Source: Candidatus Multiplicimicrobium inquinatum (GTDB taxonomy: Bacteria > Omnitrophota > Omnitrophia > Omnitrophales > Aquincolibacteriaceae). From it: a stretch of DNA of 45,080 nucleotides. Every line of letters starts with the position of its first letter. The first letter of the stretch is position 1. The DNA is taken from positions 1-45,080 of the forward strand of contig DDUN01000055.1 in the NCBI GenBank assembly GCA_002344825.1. The letters are read 5' to 3'. This document shows, in pieces, positions 44,201-45,080 of this stretch. Position numbers and translations under genes: made by a program. The notes below the pieces were generated by a model. That model was not told where the DNA came from. It did not search any database and worked only from the letters and a program-made list of their open reading frames with translations.

Positions 44201-45080
44201 CCACGGGTAAGAAGACGAACCGGTTAGAAAGAGTTATTGAAGGTGTGGTTCAAATGCAGACCCGCAAAGAATACGGGGAAGGTCACATTCTTGTTAATTC
44301 ATGGGAATATGATCCGGCAAAGCAATCCGAGCGGTTACAGCAATTGGCACAAAAGTTTGCCGCGCTTTTCTTTAAAAACCTGCTTAAGGGACTTCGGCGT
44401 GAGTTAAAACAACGCGATCGCCTTTTGAAAACTGCGTTGAGAGTTCGAAAAGCGGGGCTTGAAAGCGCGCTGAGAGATCCCGCGAAGGATTATGATGCCG
44501 TTGTGATTGGTGTTCATCCGGTATACGAAGCTTCGGTGCGGGCCGCGGTGGAGGCAATGCGGGGTCGGGTTTATAACGAAAATACACCTGTTCTTGTTAT
44601 TCCGGGCGAGCCCGAGGGAAGCATCACAAACGCAATTGTTACGGCGCAGGAAGCTCTTCGAAATCAAGGCTGGCAGGGGATTGAGGGAAAGCGTATTGCT
44701 ATGGTTTCTCTGAATGGTTTTGGCGGAAGAATTCCGACTCGGGATGGAAAAGGTCTTATTTCTCTTCCGGGAGGGACGACTTTTCTGGAGGAAGTGCTGA
44801 AGGAGCGCTTTTCTTATTTGCGTGAAATGCCTCGCAGCGGCGCGTTAATTATTTTATCGGTTGACGCGTTGCGCATTCCCGCGACAGCGAATATTCAAAT
44901 GGGAAGGAGCGCTTTTCAAATTATAAGCTATCCGATGCAGACAAGTTCAACCGAGATGTCCGAATTGGGAATGGTTAGGGTTGAAGATCCTTTTTCAATG
45001 AAGCCGCAGACGATTAAATTTGCGGGAGAAAAATTGATAACATCTCAGCGTGCCGCTTTGGCTCGACAAGGCGTTTTGAG
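17164..45080 (+). CDS. giant secreted/membrane multidomain protein, 5' part (at least 9,305 codons)
   Basis: One open frame runs from ATG 17164 to the window end without a stop; I read every codon. An AAGGAC ribosome site precedes the ATG and an in-frame stop (TAG 17143) lies just upstream. A signal peptide (residues 1-31, cleavage after VVQA) starts the protein. Domains in order, by residue: TIKI/ChaN-like (about 60-500), first membrane cluster (1250-1850), peptidoglycan-binding-like motif (2195-2250), SGNH hydrolase (2430-2620), VanX dipeptidase (2660-2845), TolC-like region (3905-5450), second membrane cluster with glycosyltransferase-like part (7180-8370), guanylate-kinase-like (8595-8855), nucleotidyltransferase-like (9100 on). 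Base and codon use resemble the neighbours, giving no sign of recent transfer. Giant proteins of this size are known from Omnitrophota. The combination suggests an envelope machine for attacking cell walls and transporting or building glycans; the overall function is not known. Confidence 0.97.
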   Translation, partial: MFNQSSIFRKCLKLSAMILLPLFTFTSVVQADTAAAIGHGSQPVTPRIDSAPVSRLDLLSDFPAEFGTIKSKFQGGDQFVVHIQDAHINEDAQKNIAKLIKYFEDKHSLGLVSVEGAWGDINTRQFQFVKNKEVRTAVADFFLRQGRLSGTEYAVIADHIQSAVYGVEDETLYYQNKQAYLDALNLKAKGEEVLVQLHKVLNDVSRFIFSTEVRDLNAKRLVFQQSGHDLVAYVRALQAMAEKNEINIAEYPGMQSLVELTELENQINFDKAEKETDALIRGIKKLLPGEMLTEFLTKTVHYRMKKMRRGQFYGYLLGLARTVLPRDKQESSANALSYLRYIQVYENIDSGLFEEISRLDGSVRDAEFSTDDQKSLDRLWRIYDISSKLFDFTLTKDDAQFYFDHRAEFSSQTFKAYLEPKLKEYHFSYGLPSLEVLDRDLPRLEKFYDFAIKRDSVLIENALAKAKSGKHALSAIVTGGFHTPGIERHLQDQGISYLVVTPKITKAIDQTKDAKLYEDALKGVPLKIEKQIDQAMAAHKKAALNDPRFQLAAMLALLKASPDFEVLLDVLSLANAAGAVAPMVGTKVENGELKLDGQPFALVEAEDGFKIYAVHDESGKVLPLFVAEKDGVQIVYQLTPNLEGEGAKSALETLSLPNGSKTYSFVRAQLPEGAKLVAISRSESRVERRQEEAPITQRGGVETQKRQVSAQEKVEAMKVLSLLLSDGEEAAFAELRDEIVFTRDSKRIAFLRDWMDYLNYDKGVRVLELRDSLDALVADGQLNKNGEGDSAVYSLKTEATVSAEPVMPESEDARNQLIEGRFAALLTENTARFVGAADLQGDGVTLAEADQYLSAMSEEVRATLVQDGSNQRYRLRSPADVSDQQIIDVITDVLEKNKGRATRETIEDELDRKFPILHSLFPAAAPDAVLSVHARLGLIFGVSILNGTKLTPEIERARRYFEVEGQNNDPLGKKAVISIRQTHDFLADVANRFVASQSRNTTVFDEAALRDVFIKTLSDSIVLPGEIVGKKINAGDLYDALNYFSQADNGKAQKFEVKLDENGKIIGVTILGAAIQEIEQLAAAERVKREAKEREAKEKIRVLSENVGAVDALFDQIVANAENIESVIQFLNQLKLKTQNAMNWNQDVILDLGSDQKVDMTVFLESSKKGKIPTSQGIITFADKVLAILQPNNAPISASDLLKRIEDIKSIDDSTAESMRKVAERLILQDLTAPKQEVPTNNFSSNNGSRLMRWARIGIGFAASLSFGGAVSVGFLGVLKVAAGIIGLAALPAPALALLTGVLAMALFYLFAGNWIDTLFLNAKALTYDRKRYKEQASKIILEGKSLADVYIPAPTFSSSKEILIAYLIQNGVTLDEVKAQYQQSGVSIENWTDLSQAALYKHANSLDKAGEEKFRIAYTELGSHTDTLTGFITRAMRVQQDLGKKGSLWKAVGTGMSGWMKHNWAKLTKNGPVLAVLFLVPFIAFGAINALWHLSKMFLLDFFIPRFLWRYSDRSSLINKLNEKRAEENKNKAPHQQKPPFNLALNPTELKAVVGYTLRASDTQSAPLKAAVFFIPRLLKAVLWDDSVVARGFWAFFDRRGTMYLFSGLSGFITKIVSHELQKLGVFSGISGIFGASLVLLFPAVPALAAISLAAILGAMVTAFLMKFGAHLREKENLRIKNFLKEKFKDSELALALMTKAIDDPSLLADENVVNQLVDFAGRNQEAAEMLNFLIMNKRLGVQDSSYNFYLAKQLRNVVQANAPNDRQLRIRFALLRVPIFSDFFQFFSMRSKSSPFSQAQVFKGVVLEAFFDKYFWFQVFMTALSMAVMLPLEILFFDILMGWFDRGVNAAADAVGIEPPAASVAAQALVDAGKPAEDGTDTAKMVTEQVVQAAYADGYLDTREVIMLRELTHHANEITTLVSEGKEADAIAKIQHILQEESNSLAYGRMLFIMIEINALNIANDAAGVFGLDATDPQLLKEAQKMGIENLGNAEGVKLFGEYLQMKGQMDFAAELSAMFQKGKQKEDETLRPVDGVAPSAVDTPPSLTPTEAVVGGTSAQADIEAPATEAEKQYQLESILDDFNVFADQQIASLPAEQQELARERAREIEDSISFEGDNSLNAAQAKLIAVVAGIQADLEKARLAREEQEKQSAIEAQKLVEEAAVSERNAVVIALQTALDNLSTGGATGAEIIAFHNAYNTAVQQLPELSALKPIQDEKGNVIAIAAYGPQTRAAVAAVKGMIDSDILAVRETLSAEKDSVVAEPTVVQLTDAERTALETIRKTLPTLTEIAEEVKETGKVKSNQPNLLNFDMALRDLLKIKGGDASAVAEMLVSDPNLKSLLISYINQNQDYYGRNGWRVASADLGTKSAAVLSELDPSYVVALLDAGAVPERVATERPSQTYAELLGVQGRPLSAEEVEKMAKTARANGDVFLADSNTYIWAGADSIEPDLKKKDKAHNLFPQVVIGETAVWQMEQRFEEALQQNPNLQRLVLAYGTNDIFSAAQIDYIAKGYERVIQAAEAKGIEVFIVTVPPVKASKGVVGDYNFPQAQERANALNRALADLAEKNKGFVRLVDVASKLDGEQHISLNDGYHLSQADGRDGTAIVRDAVLSALDESIRPSDTEKTPTEAEIAAAAALDEARENELRVKNLENAGLVDVKEAVPSIIVKLPYATDENFTGQRLYPENARSFLHRDATDALARVQDSLVSRGLGLKVFDGYRPLSVTREMYDHVHNDGVSGNERYVANPKNGSVHNRGMAVDITLVDLATGEELPMPSAFDELSERAHFDFIDETGDDKTTQAMIDNRALLRSVMEEHGFKGISNEWWHFDFQPSRARLYPVLDLALPSLAPSTETSQPLIATPVEEIKKAEPGEWSPVFSDEVMALADKFVPSTKMSDIELLAQDEAFSKLIPDQVAEVLGVSPVLFVRLSSDAQKQLIESAKAQVETIMAQVRKGEMDQESASQGFIAFNQANMDEQVMLARGADESIRQQIAFYQNLAEVPEELLAHVGAMDAFNQLPQNLQVIVANLIKEQAQNDQAIYSFANRFLDAPKDSSQLDELYKLAWEEVKGSPERILALGGAEAEALDPIVPSIYQEAYALRMSATLKDAGDFRDWIQAINQAKSIPEKIVFLNKMVYQDMSVTPDGHPKSPVLSDGQPLILDLIPVNGRYTIHGEQVSKVVSYGKNQPRPLDQMDYFLWHTGHEKTFRQVQSATNHPGHPVGYGSAVGRTDNEEGRVAVLAPLNQPTNGVLASRNRDPTTLFVQNNTAPQGVMLGTDNADEGGVDYLGNPLQHDHDAPGFNPGTIASTPKQLFGAAFWAGFLEHSLEIPLTNHYSHASVVTNGHRDQEKEGYGGEAVVEEKLIKASGRAGGLEVMYQYAMTLAEAQARNPEGLAAINVNEFLAGKVPTVALIKSDKPATQLSDSPSPAMLAAGSQEQEDAKTAMASSDETVRYAPEGIKLNPVDFIRMVASPEQLSTMDAAIKDGSMDGLKSAQNQVRLVYVKASRTAYGTVFDHYDGGASPASGPGVSFASWNPSAVDSRPLEAQVAQISTELSIPRGAAIVGTRPLGDGQLVLPRGALGVVVDHGSWPQTREATDGEKVTLDIRTGSVFANNADARGEFWKSQFAGEGVVIALAPGQEIDRDGLSLDLEVTPVIPAGIDAEGNLVVKLDSAKTETLNPTKPNLSVKDRYLAWLETQKNIPAKTGSFDDIVDLPNQFVTTTEGRSFFVNGKMLPVMGLITMVGGWLSLDESDPAATFDTSAMGKLSFVGTKYDSAWERFSSEKDTDYVWYPLEYASGDPVSIFLPKEMDVDSPNNEDGKYFLMEIYDQETKSLVKADDGRRLVVPVPEKVYREKFQGGRPDFVESLREFAFSGPVSIGSVTVKSFTVEEAADAPSRASEKLPPNLQSLLNQVPMRARVAAQYAEISQTRADAFGKVDLGANLGATASIGAGLPALQFGASAFYRVSTDNTRQDRIYDAEAARDLAAAESSLAQSQLLVALHLMRAARTNALRAGKEATDWNLDPAMTGRINQNDSRGSANLVPGAQLEILKKNGEIREGVFARDIRSIAIDLADVYGYDPLQVLNPESDATKKFVSQIEGVTYETVKAYLEGNGFKGAQLEAVMSQLRYSAAELNLAEVQENPLLPGLQAQVTSGVEASISTQSSAVFRLNIFSLDFNWTLGRFLKESKFLKAETELERVNYLFTLKHMLMQGKLANQAVAAELERAEKLGVELTKKIRALDVVLNNPNPAVGQSTDLIALKQQYDLALDAKIVSDYQIKMLKSMHLDYASRLDLARKALNDFSRRDPANAEVLRVLGLSFEELKPGNSADQLPAYLASIPSKVARILSAAKQSGSEATAFELLRNSPITGLLDRQTTVTAYDRVYPDILELFGYARLGISTGSSGIEGSGAGIGFKVYPFAAENRSGRISKQSSGDQADYDMRNGMVRQAARIQDQLTRLLSQSEVIEQRTISHQLALEQKAIAEKDALDRAKELKLVEASVDVLSEDVLLQLPLGMQLAFRQAEVAVAEADTALISAEDQLIQLGLVLEEISPGALSQSDTITKGAADLKQSRVFGMARTNVWIDELSNPYFLILNSQGRWHHAATAQFFNETTSNGLTEIVSGMTAALNEMDKDIAEQQRAIAKLESEKKTLRAVPAEEQQAPKKTWLGRLFSRDEGASIRRSNEKASADNQQKETKIREHKARIAELKEMREGLAAARTSFESAKTELKEVVKTGETADKGRMQNLTQLAQNISKGTSDYFISSYFRDKTQNVRAFEARDSWIDEVMVLNAMMAESTTAEAVNDRISSAFRGNVYFEKAWSSLKERVRIGLGATFEVGAGGTSVSAPIVTDVFSLLVRSIFGANSQEKRAAGEALAKLTETVSRSADVDSEDEAEADKIRTQVVGDMSRVAIYEALLKNLRQLSGKLTPGLPAASRDRDAVGLAQTEIHQQAGKLLKNKGNFQNILQQEIIKIETRIKGIQGAIQAGLDSLERFDGNSNSSELLDKVEVESAALVSQLGQQFESLGVAADRAGSSTDGLLASRSIVAESYDSIAESARAIIMSTEASLEVRNPTNRSIQNFEELGVLRQSLGMRAGPGANGIRVQSIDIGLADLTGASDRHLMLSYEFEDAKREYAEQDKVSRLQSEGAGLVSELIRLQILEEVSRLIHSKTMSVVDLEREIGNLSASQKFLKDKLDAALDEKSYEAVDAVLQKLSQINREISGVNEADKEAQLQVLLEKYFPKETFASVVKSTELNLKARMDNIMAFAQSIGVDFSLAIVDSKTLDLVRNAVAPEADLATRRAAELEAAREVIRQNQVGFNLRFGLRHEPMDSPLSHGQPFLSIGVHADFSRNLNAVKQHLQSMTDFMNGPKAEESVIAWRGVLAQLANDIQHLESEFADVQEILELQKPIAGTAFQQGRQDGFPDSVMVKMGSDQIRENARLQGVLTAITEKTNAFYGKLPQGAREDIQARLKARGAGDADFETLNDMAYRLVASLSPSNRQLDLKQTDEFYPAERMNGTDAQGVSFIVDSMEAQAPSIVPVVENIIGEGSEDSRDEAVIILGNILSARIEKLKQGQAGSPENVAFAQQMAEKLSELKSKKFGEKSGFHKDGMESQFRSMWSNLWRVGFVLTSAQEEVLKENGIDFDDLAFAEFLVSLEKLFVSRLGRQVSINPDDLVAAQQALSAKNIYQLGKSALPGDRYSFRSPIEGGDIFALWLYRQLGDEKIQAMSFEQILDDPRHVESFNLLAPTLDLNNVFVDVLLHQWNDDQYWTLFPAAVKIYSDMEKEYDLKTGKFRDMRIDQSNPRVQADVAAILYMIQMSGLPLDLFTDHYGDLIARFRARVEKSEHYKITEAELMQLWSPSRAERVKVLMNQTQAELDKLPPGDSTARQGLEARMEQLKTRYYGIIDPLLRGIARGDASFIVNHIYFGMGLDDSAELAAWKALPLDERAETMEKLFDLVDKLSGNVGKFLGLDNETDPLKRMQIQGELWAIARDLLEEPSSWEGFFNADGTIQEGAEANVKLFFDILNDPVKLKEIESYLGDTDAFGFYGDKDERNKKGVISTTVRNFINENIRRIELKGKSTDGAGIFESGSALKTALNSLTPTGIRAFLFSLVAVLPGTGPAAAEDAQSPEELWTEIQKEIKARKELFEAVKRAGFVFDRMLLGNLSKTYFSFQEVYPRITADQFIQLSSKAFAARGVAAQELSKETRPDWMSESEYEIYRTNLNHLFSESSEPISGAPAGAPKDETSFWDAVQLFTDFINDQKRFEDPAQRRPFTDVVDWVQTHERARMKLQAVYMAYHTDSNGLAVKASPADLSSWISGVLNGSYSEAEFSEVLFLDGIFQSGERNLLKKVKERLSDETSFLGTPEKQAGWVAARKAVLTEKAVALLIDQKLTEQNRDLSDPEARRNAAQAASSEIQAIVVAVNKQVDQDVAKAGGVINYAAQMVSVMDEWQRLGFAYNTFRKEKDAQWIQIWLNAALEIQLTSLEFTHQEVDSSQISFAVKRFAKDDFAMRGLEAEQMRQYYRQLGAYRDYSLMNMGDEFNEKLAADRLWTLIFHERGDEQKKAVVRDLWSQIDSNEFLAQLPQNQRDALKHQLVAKLDFMISSLARNFFGENYDAIVASGAQASAKEEALWSRFEEHLWKENIEGETGFVAFFGKALVESIPLDVNNEKSRANANLWTALRKDVLQPLLSEREAQWTANKVEYIRSQVIEDKLNREAAIDSVQGMYAAYRAGLERSQAAVDQQILSRVPEKLSRIEQSFIFEMAASQGRSLEESFLQYVVIKNDVESLYRSVNNISPDYKLSTTEVSLVGAYADAVFRNAGFAVEGKDVVVSEEKADALRKMLLQKYPADKLEGLSVQQLMRLVYGEELKIVEQKMLLRNQIQKKVPEYFSGQTVRNEQAALWSELLYANGVSMASFELWMGFVAKWNGHLPEISDRAKFSLADSWFSLGLVEQVPTRGWKADEMTSVLARELGRLAEHKETASDMQSWWLRDAKDAMRNINDEKVFNALASRLMQKNADPAYLRRVVDSAVNAFHMINEVVDEQSKLSIKDPRYLTAPPKRTSLLDLMMYFDSISSPDKQIGLIEVLHETAGLTFSAGDDKFSHWQENMAYSLNLAHREKTTAQIPESLLQYTPPEERGVDGFVKNWIRDNNPAKKSLPELAVASFTVAGVIALLTLLRDMSRKIAGFKHGFNIKWRLFIFLTVNMVVFGVLVVLMTTNLVVYSLPVVVIGSLITFYLNYQIVFAPFLGAIVGHFGAPTLLPKVDPKDDPKRYIPKGQQNAVQILLRPDRDSLKEMQTFLFNQYRVLSETPDEVKVLVFARDWAVPVSDEKADEGIAAIGRPFRTQGERMLYAMQHVLDPDHKGQTLNLLNDFGNRVVTFVRNGPIEKPFDYQAIMRWALTGDADMSGAINKPGYVAAGLVEAGVTGDWPLWEGLNAQRDANNNLVPIHLIDGVLNPTTLGVESMNSPLLDDIRNKTLGKSELFSIHPFDAEIGMSGSDVLWTIAKANHPSNKKYGMIQPKQLIYNADETLQTFNEDTASRTLWFTHNTFMRLLGRIRGFGKFLIVTERYYEGNMKSTVKNPYGLYQSAAVRTSNTLKAPGAFLAAFAGLVIAPFVVWAFAGFVIGALSAFVSFSLVLFIAKSWPHNEDGNPRMIQSHDEFESEGVAIALANDVTHHDEAKKGFVNWIDRLRRWKAWFDAGTIAARLREAVVLEVPNRAFNNVVVRGMIGTPLFALYLLIGGYSVNNPGTLEVAMPASAIWVFVGVMAMLLHSKVTGPIINHFKKIGWLGTLVALPVTVALFYYFLWPMVVFSLFVFPLIYAFIGHFINRDFAKLIGEQDISKDDIRLGRRDNKLAATIMTPLVLPIKILHGIFELGTSGNLLLNFLKFDFTYLAAAFKNIWRAVSKGKIQGLGQPKSPNKYLHDHYIVLRTPVTIGAMLLLGSMGSGWMSATGFAILQLSPVGMLVFAGVLAFVFLLKYPIIFKNIAKLRKQIAATEQQIADAKAAKDFNLAGMLQTELDDTLKSQLKTNYIDLLKTAVHPVLLILTALNPAFVGSYINQHWIGFAVSIHVAFLGGPAVSYLVSRVPKVFKNTARYFGTFLAVLMVSLTSFYYANIEKVPEFVKLLLENFPILSWGLSADGMTVTAPGLGQMLFTHPLFVMLQVFMLASFVVLVTFGHFFGFIDYVSAFFQSIGNFFKNFKKNVVKNLSILAGMGAAAWGVVAAFKNPEFLSSIFSGLKLGAVTSDSAKAAVESLSSIDWASSELTLISLFFLVGLALARMGQSKDLNGKIRYSNLMMRGTVIALAGFVTLTVLTTVFAFTFGVAVVTAFGMMILVTALINSFSASQRASVSPRSTSASRKPVLVDEDSRGAVMPEVVDFGGASATGQAIYDPLASDEEQDGLRAIGSSLQPDGYSGEEAYQVEANFGDAQVTLEISYASVDYESEAAVGEDLQNIFDHIQRAIVNQNLRINYFDDIYGVMSQLSFDEIGYRAVLSDQIDGEYRWSFTNAENGKLIGVNITARSEAREIFEKIIHLSDSDIANMSIEDLALLVEAVVDQGLLAEFPGLIEKFLLYSAAPGTGKGALMAESFQGEGGRTAPYEKLIKKLMLYHTRAHRPAEGEKDGYTYNYRSVEALNALVREKGVMRAFVNNQPQGLATFTFDESVVVSHFQPTQNGDAAATVGTDNLHVGDTILTWNGKTGETVVARNGVQTKVSGLAIPPEFKDALVPGDIVSKISGPEEIEVRRSVKGMGEVFDRSKLTILEAGYGWALEILKKYPTILTIFISPFTDAEIDVRAQNQAWIKNRFADQRERWRAYRAMFQTIRERRGEVDIANDPNAEWRVAELTAEYGREGDYDLQIWLLEKDLKTAQKLLSKTPQGPNKIALEGKIHEMEQYRAHLNGSRDAVYDSARAWLYEQTKDRVEMLFNNFAYIESPEFINGVNEALNGFGRGQLEGSRSDFARAMAYEIHKRLIDRDPVLPFFEPATGKKTNRLERVIEGVVQMQTRKEYGEGHILVNSWEYDPAKQSERLQQLAQKFAALFFKNLLKGLRRELKQRDRLLKTALRVRKAGLESALRDPAKDYDAVVIGVHPVYEASVRAAVEAMRGRVYNENTPVLVIPGEPEGSITNAIVTAQEALRNQGWQGIEGKRIAMVSLNGFGGRIPTRDGKGLISLPGGTTFLEEVLKERFSYLREMPRSGALIILSVDALRIPATANIQMGRSAFQIISYPMQTSSTEMSELGMVRVEDPFSMKPQTIKFAGEKLITSQRAALARQGVL
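17340..18660 (+). other. TIKI/ChaN-like domain (giant protein residues about 60-500)
   Basis: The opening strand VVHIQDAHINEDAQ (H82, D85, H87) is followed by LVSVEGAWG (E115), and the domain closes with VTGGFHTPGIERHL (G479-G480-F-H482) and a final strand ISYLVVTPKI. Spaced Glu and GxxH motifs with this order are the hallmark of the TIKI/TraB/ChaN/EreA hydrolase fold. The similarity is by motif only; the long helical insert between the motifs fits the superfamily. Many hypothetical Omnitrophota proteins begin with this kind of domain, whose role is unknown. Confidence 0.5.
18661..20915 (+). other. unassigned soluble part of the giant protein, with winged-helix-like and coiled-coil pieces
   Basis: Residues about 500-1250 show no domain I can name. 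Two short stretches look like winged-helix segments (residues about 765-795, LELRDSLDALVADGQLNK, and about 880-910). A highly charged heptad-like helix (QLAAAERVKREAKEREAKEK, from residue 1080) suggests a coiled coil before the first membrane cluster. Confidence 0.4.
20920..22700 (+). other. first transmembrane cluster of the giant protein
   Basis: Residues about 1253-1850 hold several hydrophobic helices: FAASLSFGGAVSVGFLGVLK and LALLTGVLAMALFYLFAG (20940-21100), LAVLFLVPFIAFGAINALW (21580-21640), ASLVLLFPAVPALAAISLAA (22070-22150) and VFMTALSMAVMLPLEILFF (22625-22680), separated by Lys/Arg/Glu-rich helices. The inner membrane is therefore crossed several times, and topology after this point depends on the exact count. 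Confidence 0.7.
23740..23920 (+). other. peptidoglycan-binding-like segment in the giant protein
   Basis: Residues about 2193-2252 end in AYGPQTRAAVAAVKG (Y2232 onward), which matches the closing motif of PG_binding_1 domains (typically fGpxTraAVkxfQ). The first helices of that domain are less clear, so this is a weak but context-supported call, lying before two cell-envelope hydrolase domains. Confidence 0.4.
24448..25020 (+). other. SGNH/GDSL hydrolase domain in the giant protein
   Basis: Block I appears as FLADSNTYIW (Asp2441-Ser2442; the usual Gly-Asp-Ser has Ala for Gly). Block III is LAYGTNDIF (Gly2502, Asn2504, Asp2505), and block V is DGYHLS (Asp2597, His2600), so the Ser-Asn-Asp/His set is complete. 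The domain is about 190 residues, the normal size. Members are esterases, including acetyl-esterases on cell-wall sugars and lipases. The substrate cannot be told. Confidence 0.75.
25147..25695 (+). other. VanX-type D-Ala-D-Ala dipeptidase domain (M15D) in the giant protein
   Basis: Residues about 2660-2845 align along their whole length with VanX/DdpX: IIVKLPYATDENFTGQRLYP, then GLGLKVFDGYRPLSV with the transition-state Arg2728, SVHNRGMAVDITL with zinc ligands His2761 and Asp2768, and EWWHFDF with catalytic Glu2832 and zinc ligand His2835. All catalytic residues are present, so the domain should be active on D-Ala-D-Ala dipeptide. In known systems this confers glycopeptide resistance or recycles wall dipeptide. 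Confidence 0.92.
25700..28880 (+). other. unassigned part of the giant protein between VanX and TolC-like regions
   Basis: Residues about 2846-3905. The first half is helical; then a His/Gly/Asp-rich stretch (about 3205-3380, with NPLQHDHDAPGFNPG and LTNHYSHASVV) that could bind metal, and from about 3480 a strand-rich stretch (AIVGTRPLGDGQLVLPRGAL, then KLSFVGTKYDSAWERF) that faintly recalls periplasmic adaptor barrels. No family is assigned. Confidence 0.35.
28888..33500 (+). other. TolC-like outer membrane factor region of the giant protein
   Basis: Residues about 3909-5446 repeat the layout of outer-membrane efflux proteins: long amphipathic helices, an amphipathic beta-hairpin, then helices again. 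Hairpins lie at residues 3940-3975 (SIGAGLPALQFGASAFYRVS), 4152-4199 (FRLNIFSLDFNWTLGRFLK), 4392-4432 (YARLGISTGSS...GIGFKVYPF), 4836-4876 (RVRIGLGATFEVGAGG), 5106-5137 (GIRVQSIDIGLADL) and 5333-5377 (VGFNLRFGLRHEP...LSIGVHADFS). The first begins with the typical LLNQVPMRARVAAQYAEI opening. A TolC protomer has two hairpins, so six equal three protomers. Confidence 0.65.
33500..38700 (+). other. long helical part of the giant protein without recognised domains
   Basis: Residues about 5446-7180, over 5 kb. The translation is almost entirely helical, rich in Glu, Gln, Lys, Trp and Ala, with no membrane segment until about 38710. I see no catalytic motif. It may be a spacer or scaffold spanning the periplasm. 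Confidence 0.5.
38636..38643 (+). repeat. homopolymer tract of eight C inside the giant gene
   Basis: Eight consecutive C at the junction of the long helical part and the second membrane cluster. The protein reads sensibly in the same frame on both sides, so the frame is correct as given. Such tracts are slippage-prone. Confidence 0.9.
38710..42280 (+). other. second transmembrane cluster of the giant protein
   Basis: Residues about 7180-8370 contain roughly fifteen hydrophobic helices, for example VASFTVAGVIALLTLL (38730), LFIFLTVNMVVFGVLVVLM (38830), YSLPVVVIGSLITFYLNY (38910), VIAPFVVWAFAGFVIGALSA (40070), ATGFAILQLSPVGMLVFAGV (41095), MLQVFMLASFVVLVTFGHFF (41720) and VIALAGFVTLTVLTTVFAF (42150). 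The count by eye is approximate. The cluster surrounds the glycosyltransferase-like part, a layout seen in membrane polysaccharide synthases. Confidence 0.75.
39070..40400 (+). other. glycosyltransferase-like (GT-A, NdvB/GT84-type) part of the giant protein
   Basis: Residues about 7303-7746. TGDADMSG (D7428, D7430) could be the GT-A metal/nucleotide motif, AKANHPSNKKYGMIQP resembles the acceptor-side strand of NdvB-like synthases, and QSHDEFESEG (S7682-G7690) resembles their conserved SHDxxEG motif. A block of membrane helices (39990-40170) is inserted before the last motif. The match is by short motifs only. Confidence 0.4.
42940..43740 (+). other. guanylate-kinase-like domain in the giant protein
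   Basis: Residues about 8593-8856. A P-loop FLLYSAAPGTGKGALM (Lys8609) is followed by the GMP-binding signature YHTRAHRPAEGEKDGYTYNY (Arg8640, Arg8643, Glu8648, Asp8650, Tyr8654), where normal enzymes have TTRxxRxGExDGxxYxF. The strand LTIFISPF (I8810) matches the IFIxPP strand near the adenine site, followed by an Arg-rich lid-like helix. P-loop to IFI strand is about 200 residues instead of about 100, owing to a strand-rich insertion at about 8665-8775. Confidence 0.7.
44470..45080 (+). other. sugar-1-phosphate nucleotidyltransferase-like part of the giant protein (cut by window end)
   Basis: From about residue 9100: VIGVHPVYEASVRAAVEAM, LVIPGEPEGSITNAI, a Gly-rich loop SLNGFGGRIPTRDGKGLISL (residues 9182-9201) and the strand GALIILSVDALRIP with Asp9234, then YPMQTSSTEMSELGMVRVED. 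The order resembles fucose-1-phosphate guanylyltransferase (fucose pyrophosphorylase) domains, but only loosely. The domain continues past the window. Confidence 0.35.

Noticed and set aside
17164..45080. Many short same-strand and antisense frames suggesting a gene-poor or pseudogene region
   Set aside because: They are all shadows of one continuous + frame that has no stop in the window.
1..45080. CRISPR arrays, insertion sequences, integrase or phage genes
   Set aside because: No spaced direct repeats, no transposase or integrase motifs, no tRNA attachment sites seen.

Overview
All recognisable genes in this window lie on the + strand, packed tightly with ATGA/TAATG overlaps or short gaps. 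Gene content points to a Gram-negative PVC-superphylum bacterium, most likely Omnitrophota. The evidence is a PVC-type small basic protein starting MSQHRSLRIDSVG, a TolC-like outer-membrane module, SPOR and PilZ proteins, and above all an extremely long reading frame of the kind Omnitrophota are known for. The phylum call is an inference; no rRNA gene is in the window.

Region 1 (1-6541) is a housekeeping run: the 3' part of trpB, then trpA, ruvX, an M16 zinc protease, rpe, lepA and lepB. Region 2 (6542-10107) holds two SPOR-domain membrane proteins flanking the PVC small basic protein and a GNAT acetyltransferase, followed by two PilZ-domain proteins. Region 3 (10124-16881) looks like a lipid and glycerol unit: glycerol kinase, a cNMP-binding/patatin phospholipase, a small membrane-anchored coiled-coil protein, a long-chain acyl-CoA synthetase and a monoacylglycerol-lipase-like hydrolase. 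A 282-base AT-rich gap (16882-17163) with a good sigma70-like promoter follows.

Region 4 (17164-45080) is one uninterrupted reading frame that starts with a signal peptide and is still open at the window end: at least 9,305 codons, more than 60% of the window. Read in order, it contains a TIKI/ChaN-like N-terminal domain, a first cluster of membrane helices, a peptidoglycan-binding-like motif, an SGNH/GDSL hydrolase domain, a complete VanX-type D-Ala-D-Ala dipeptidase with all zinc and catalytic residues, a long TolC-like outer-membrane factor region with six beta-hairpin/helix modules (enough for a whole three-protomer TolC barrel in one chain), a large helical part without recognised domains, a second and larger membrane-helix cluster interleaved with a glycosyltransferase-like domain, a guanylate-kinase-like domain with a large insertion, and a C-terminal stretch resembling sugar-1-phosphate nucleotidyltransferases (fucose pyrophosphorylase type).

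Taken together, the lipid-breakdown unit and a giant envelope protein with cell-wall and ester-hydrolase domains next to a TolC-like channel fit a scavenging or predatory bacterium that attacks other cells' envelopes. That reading is an inference; the domain motifs themselves are visible in the sequence.
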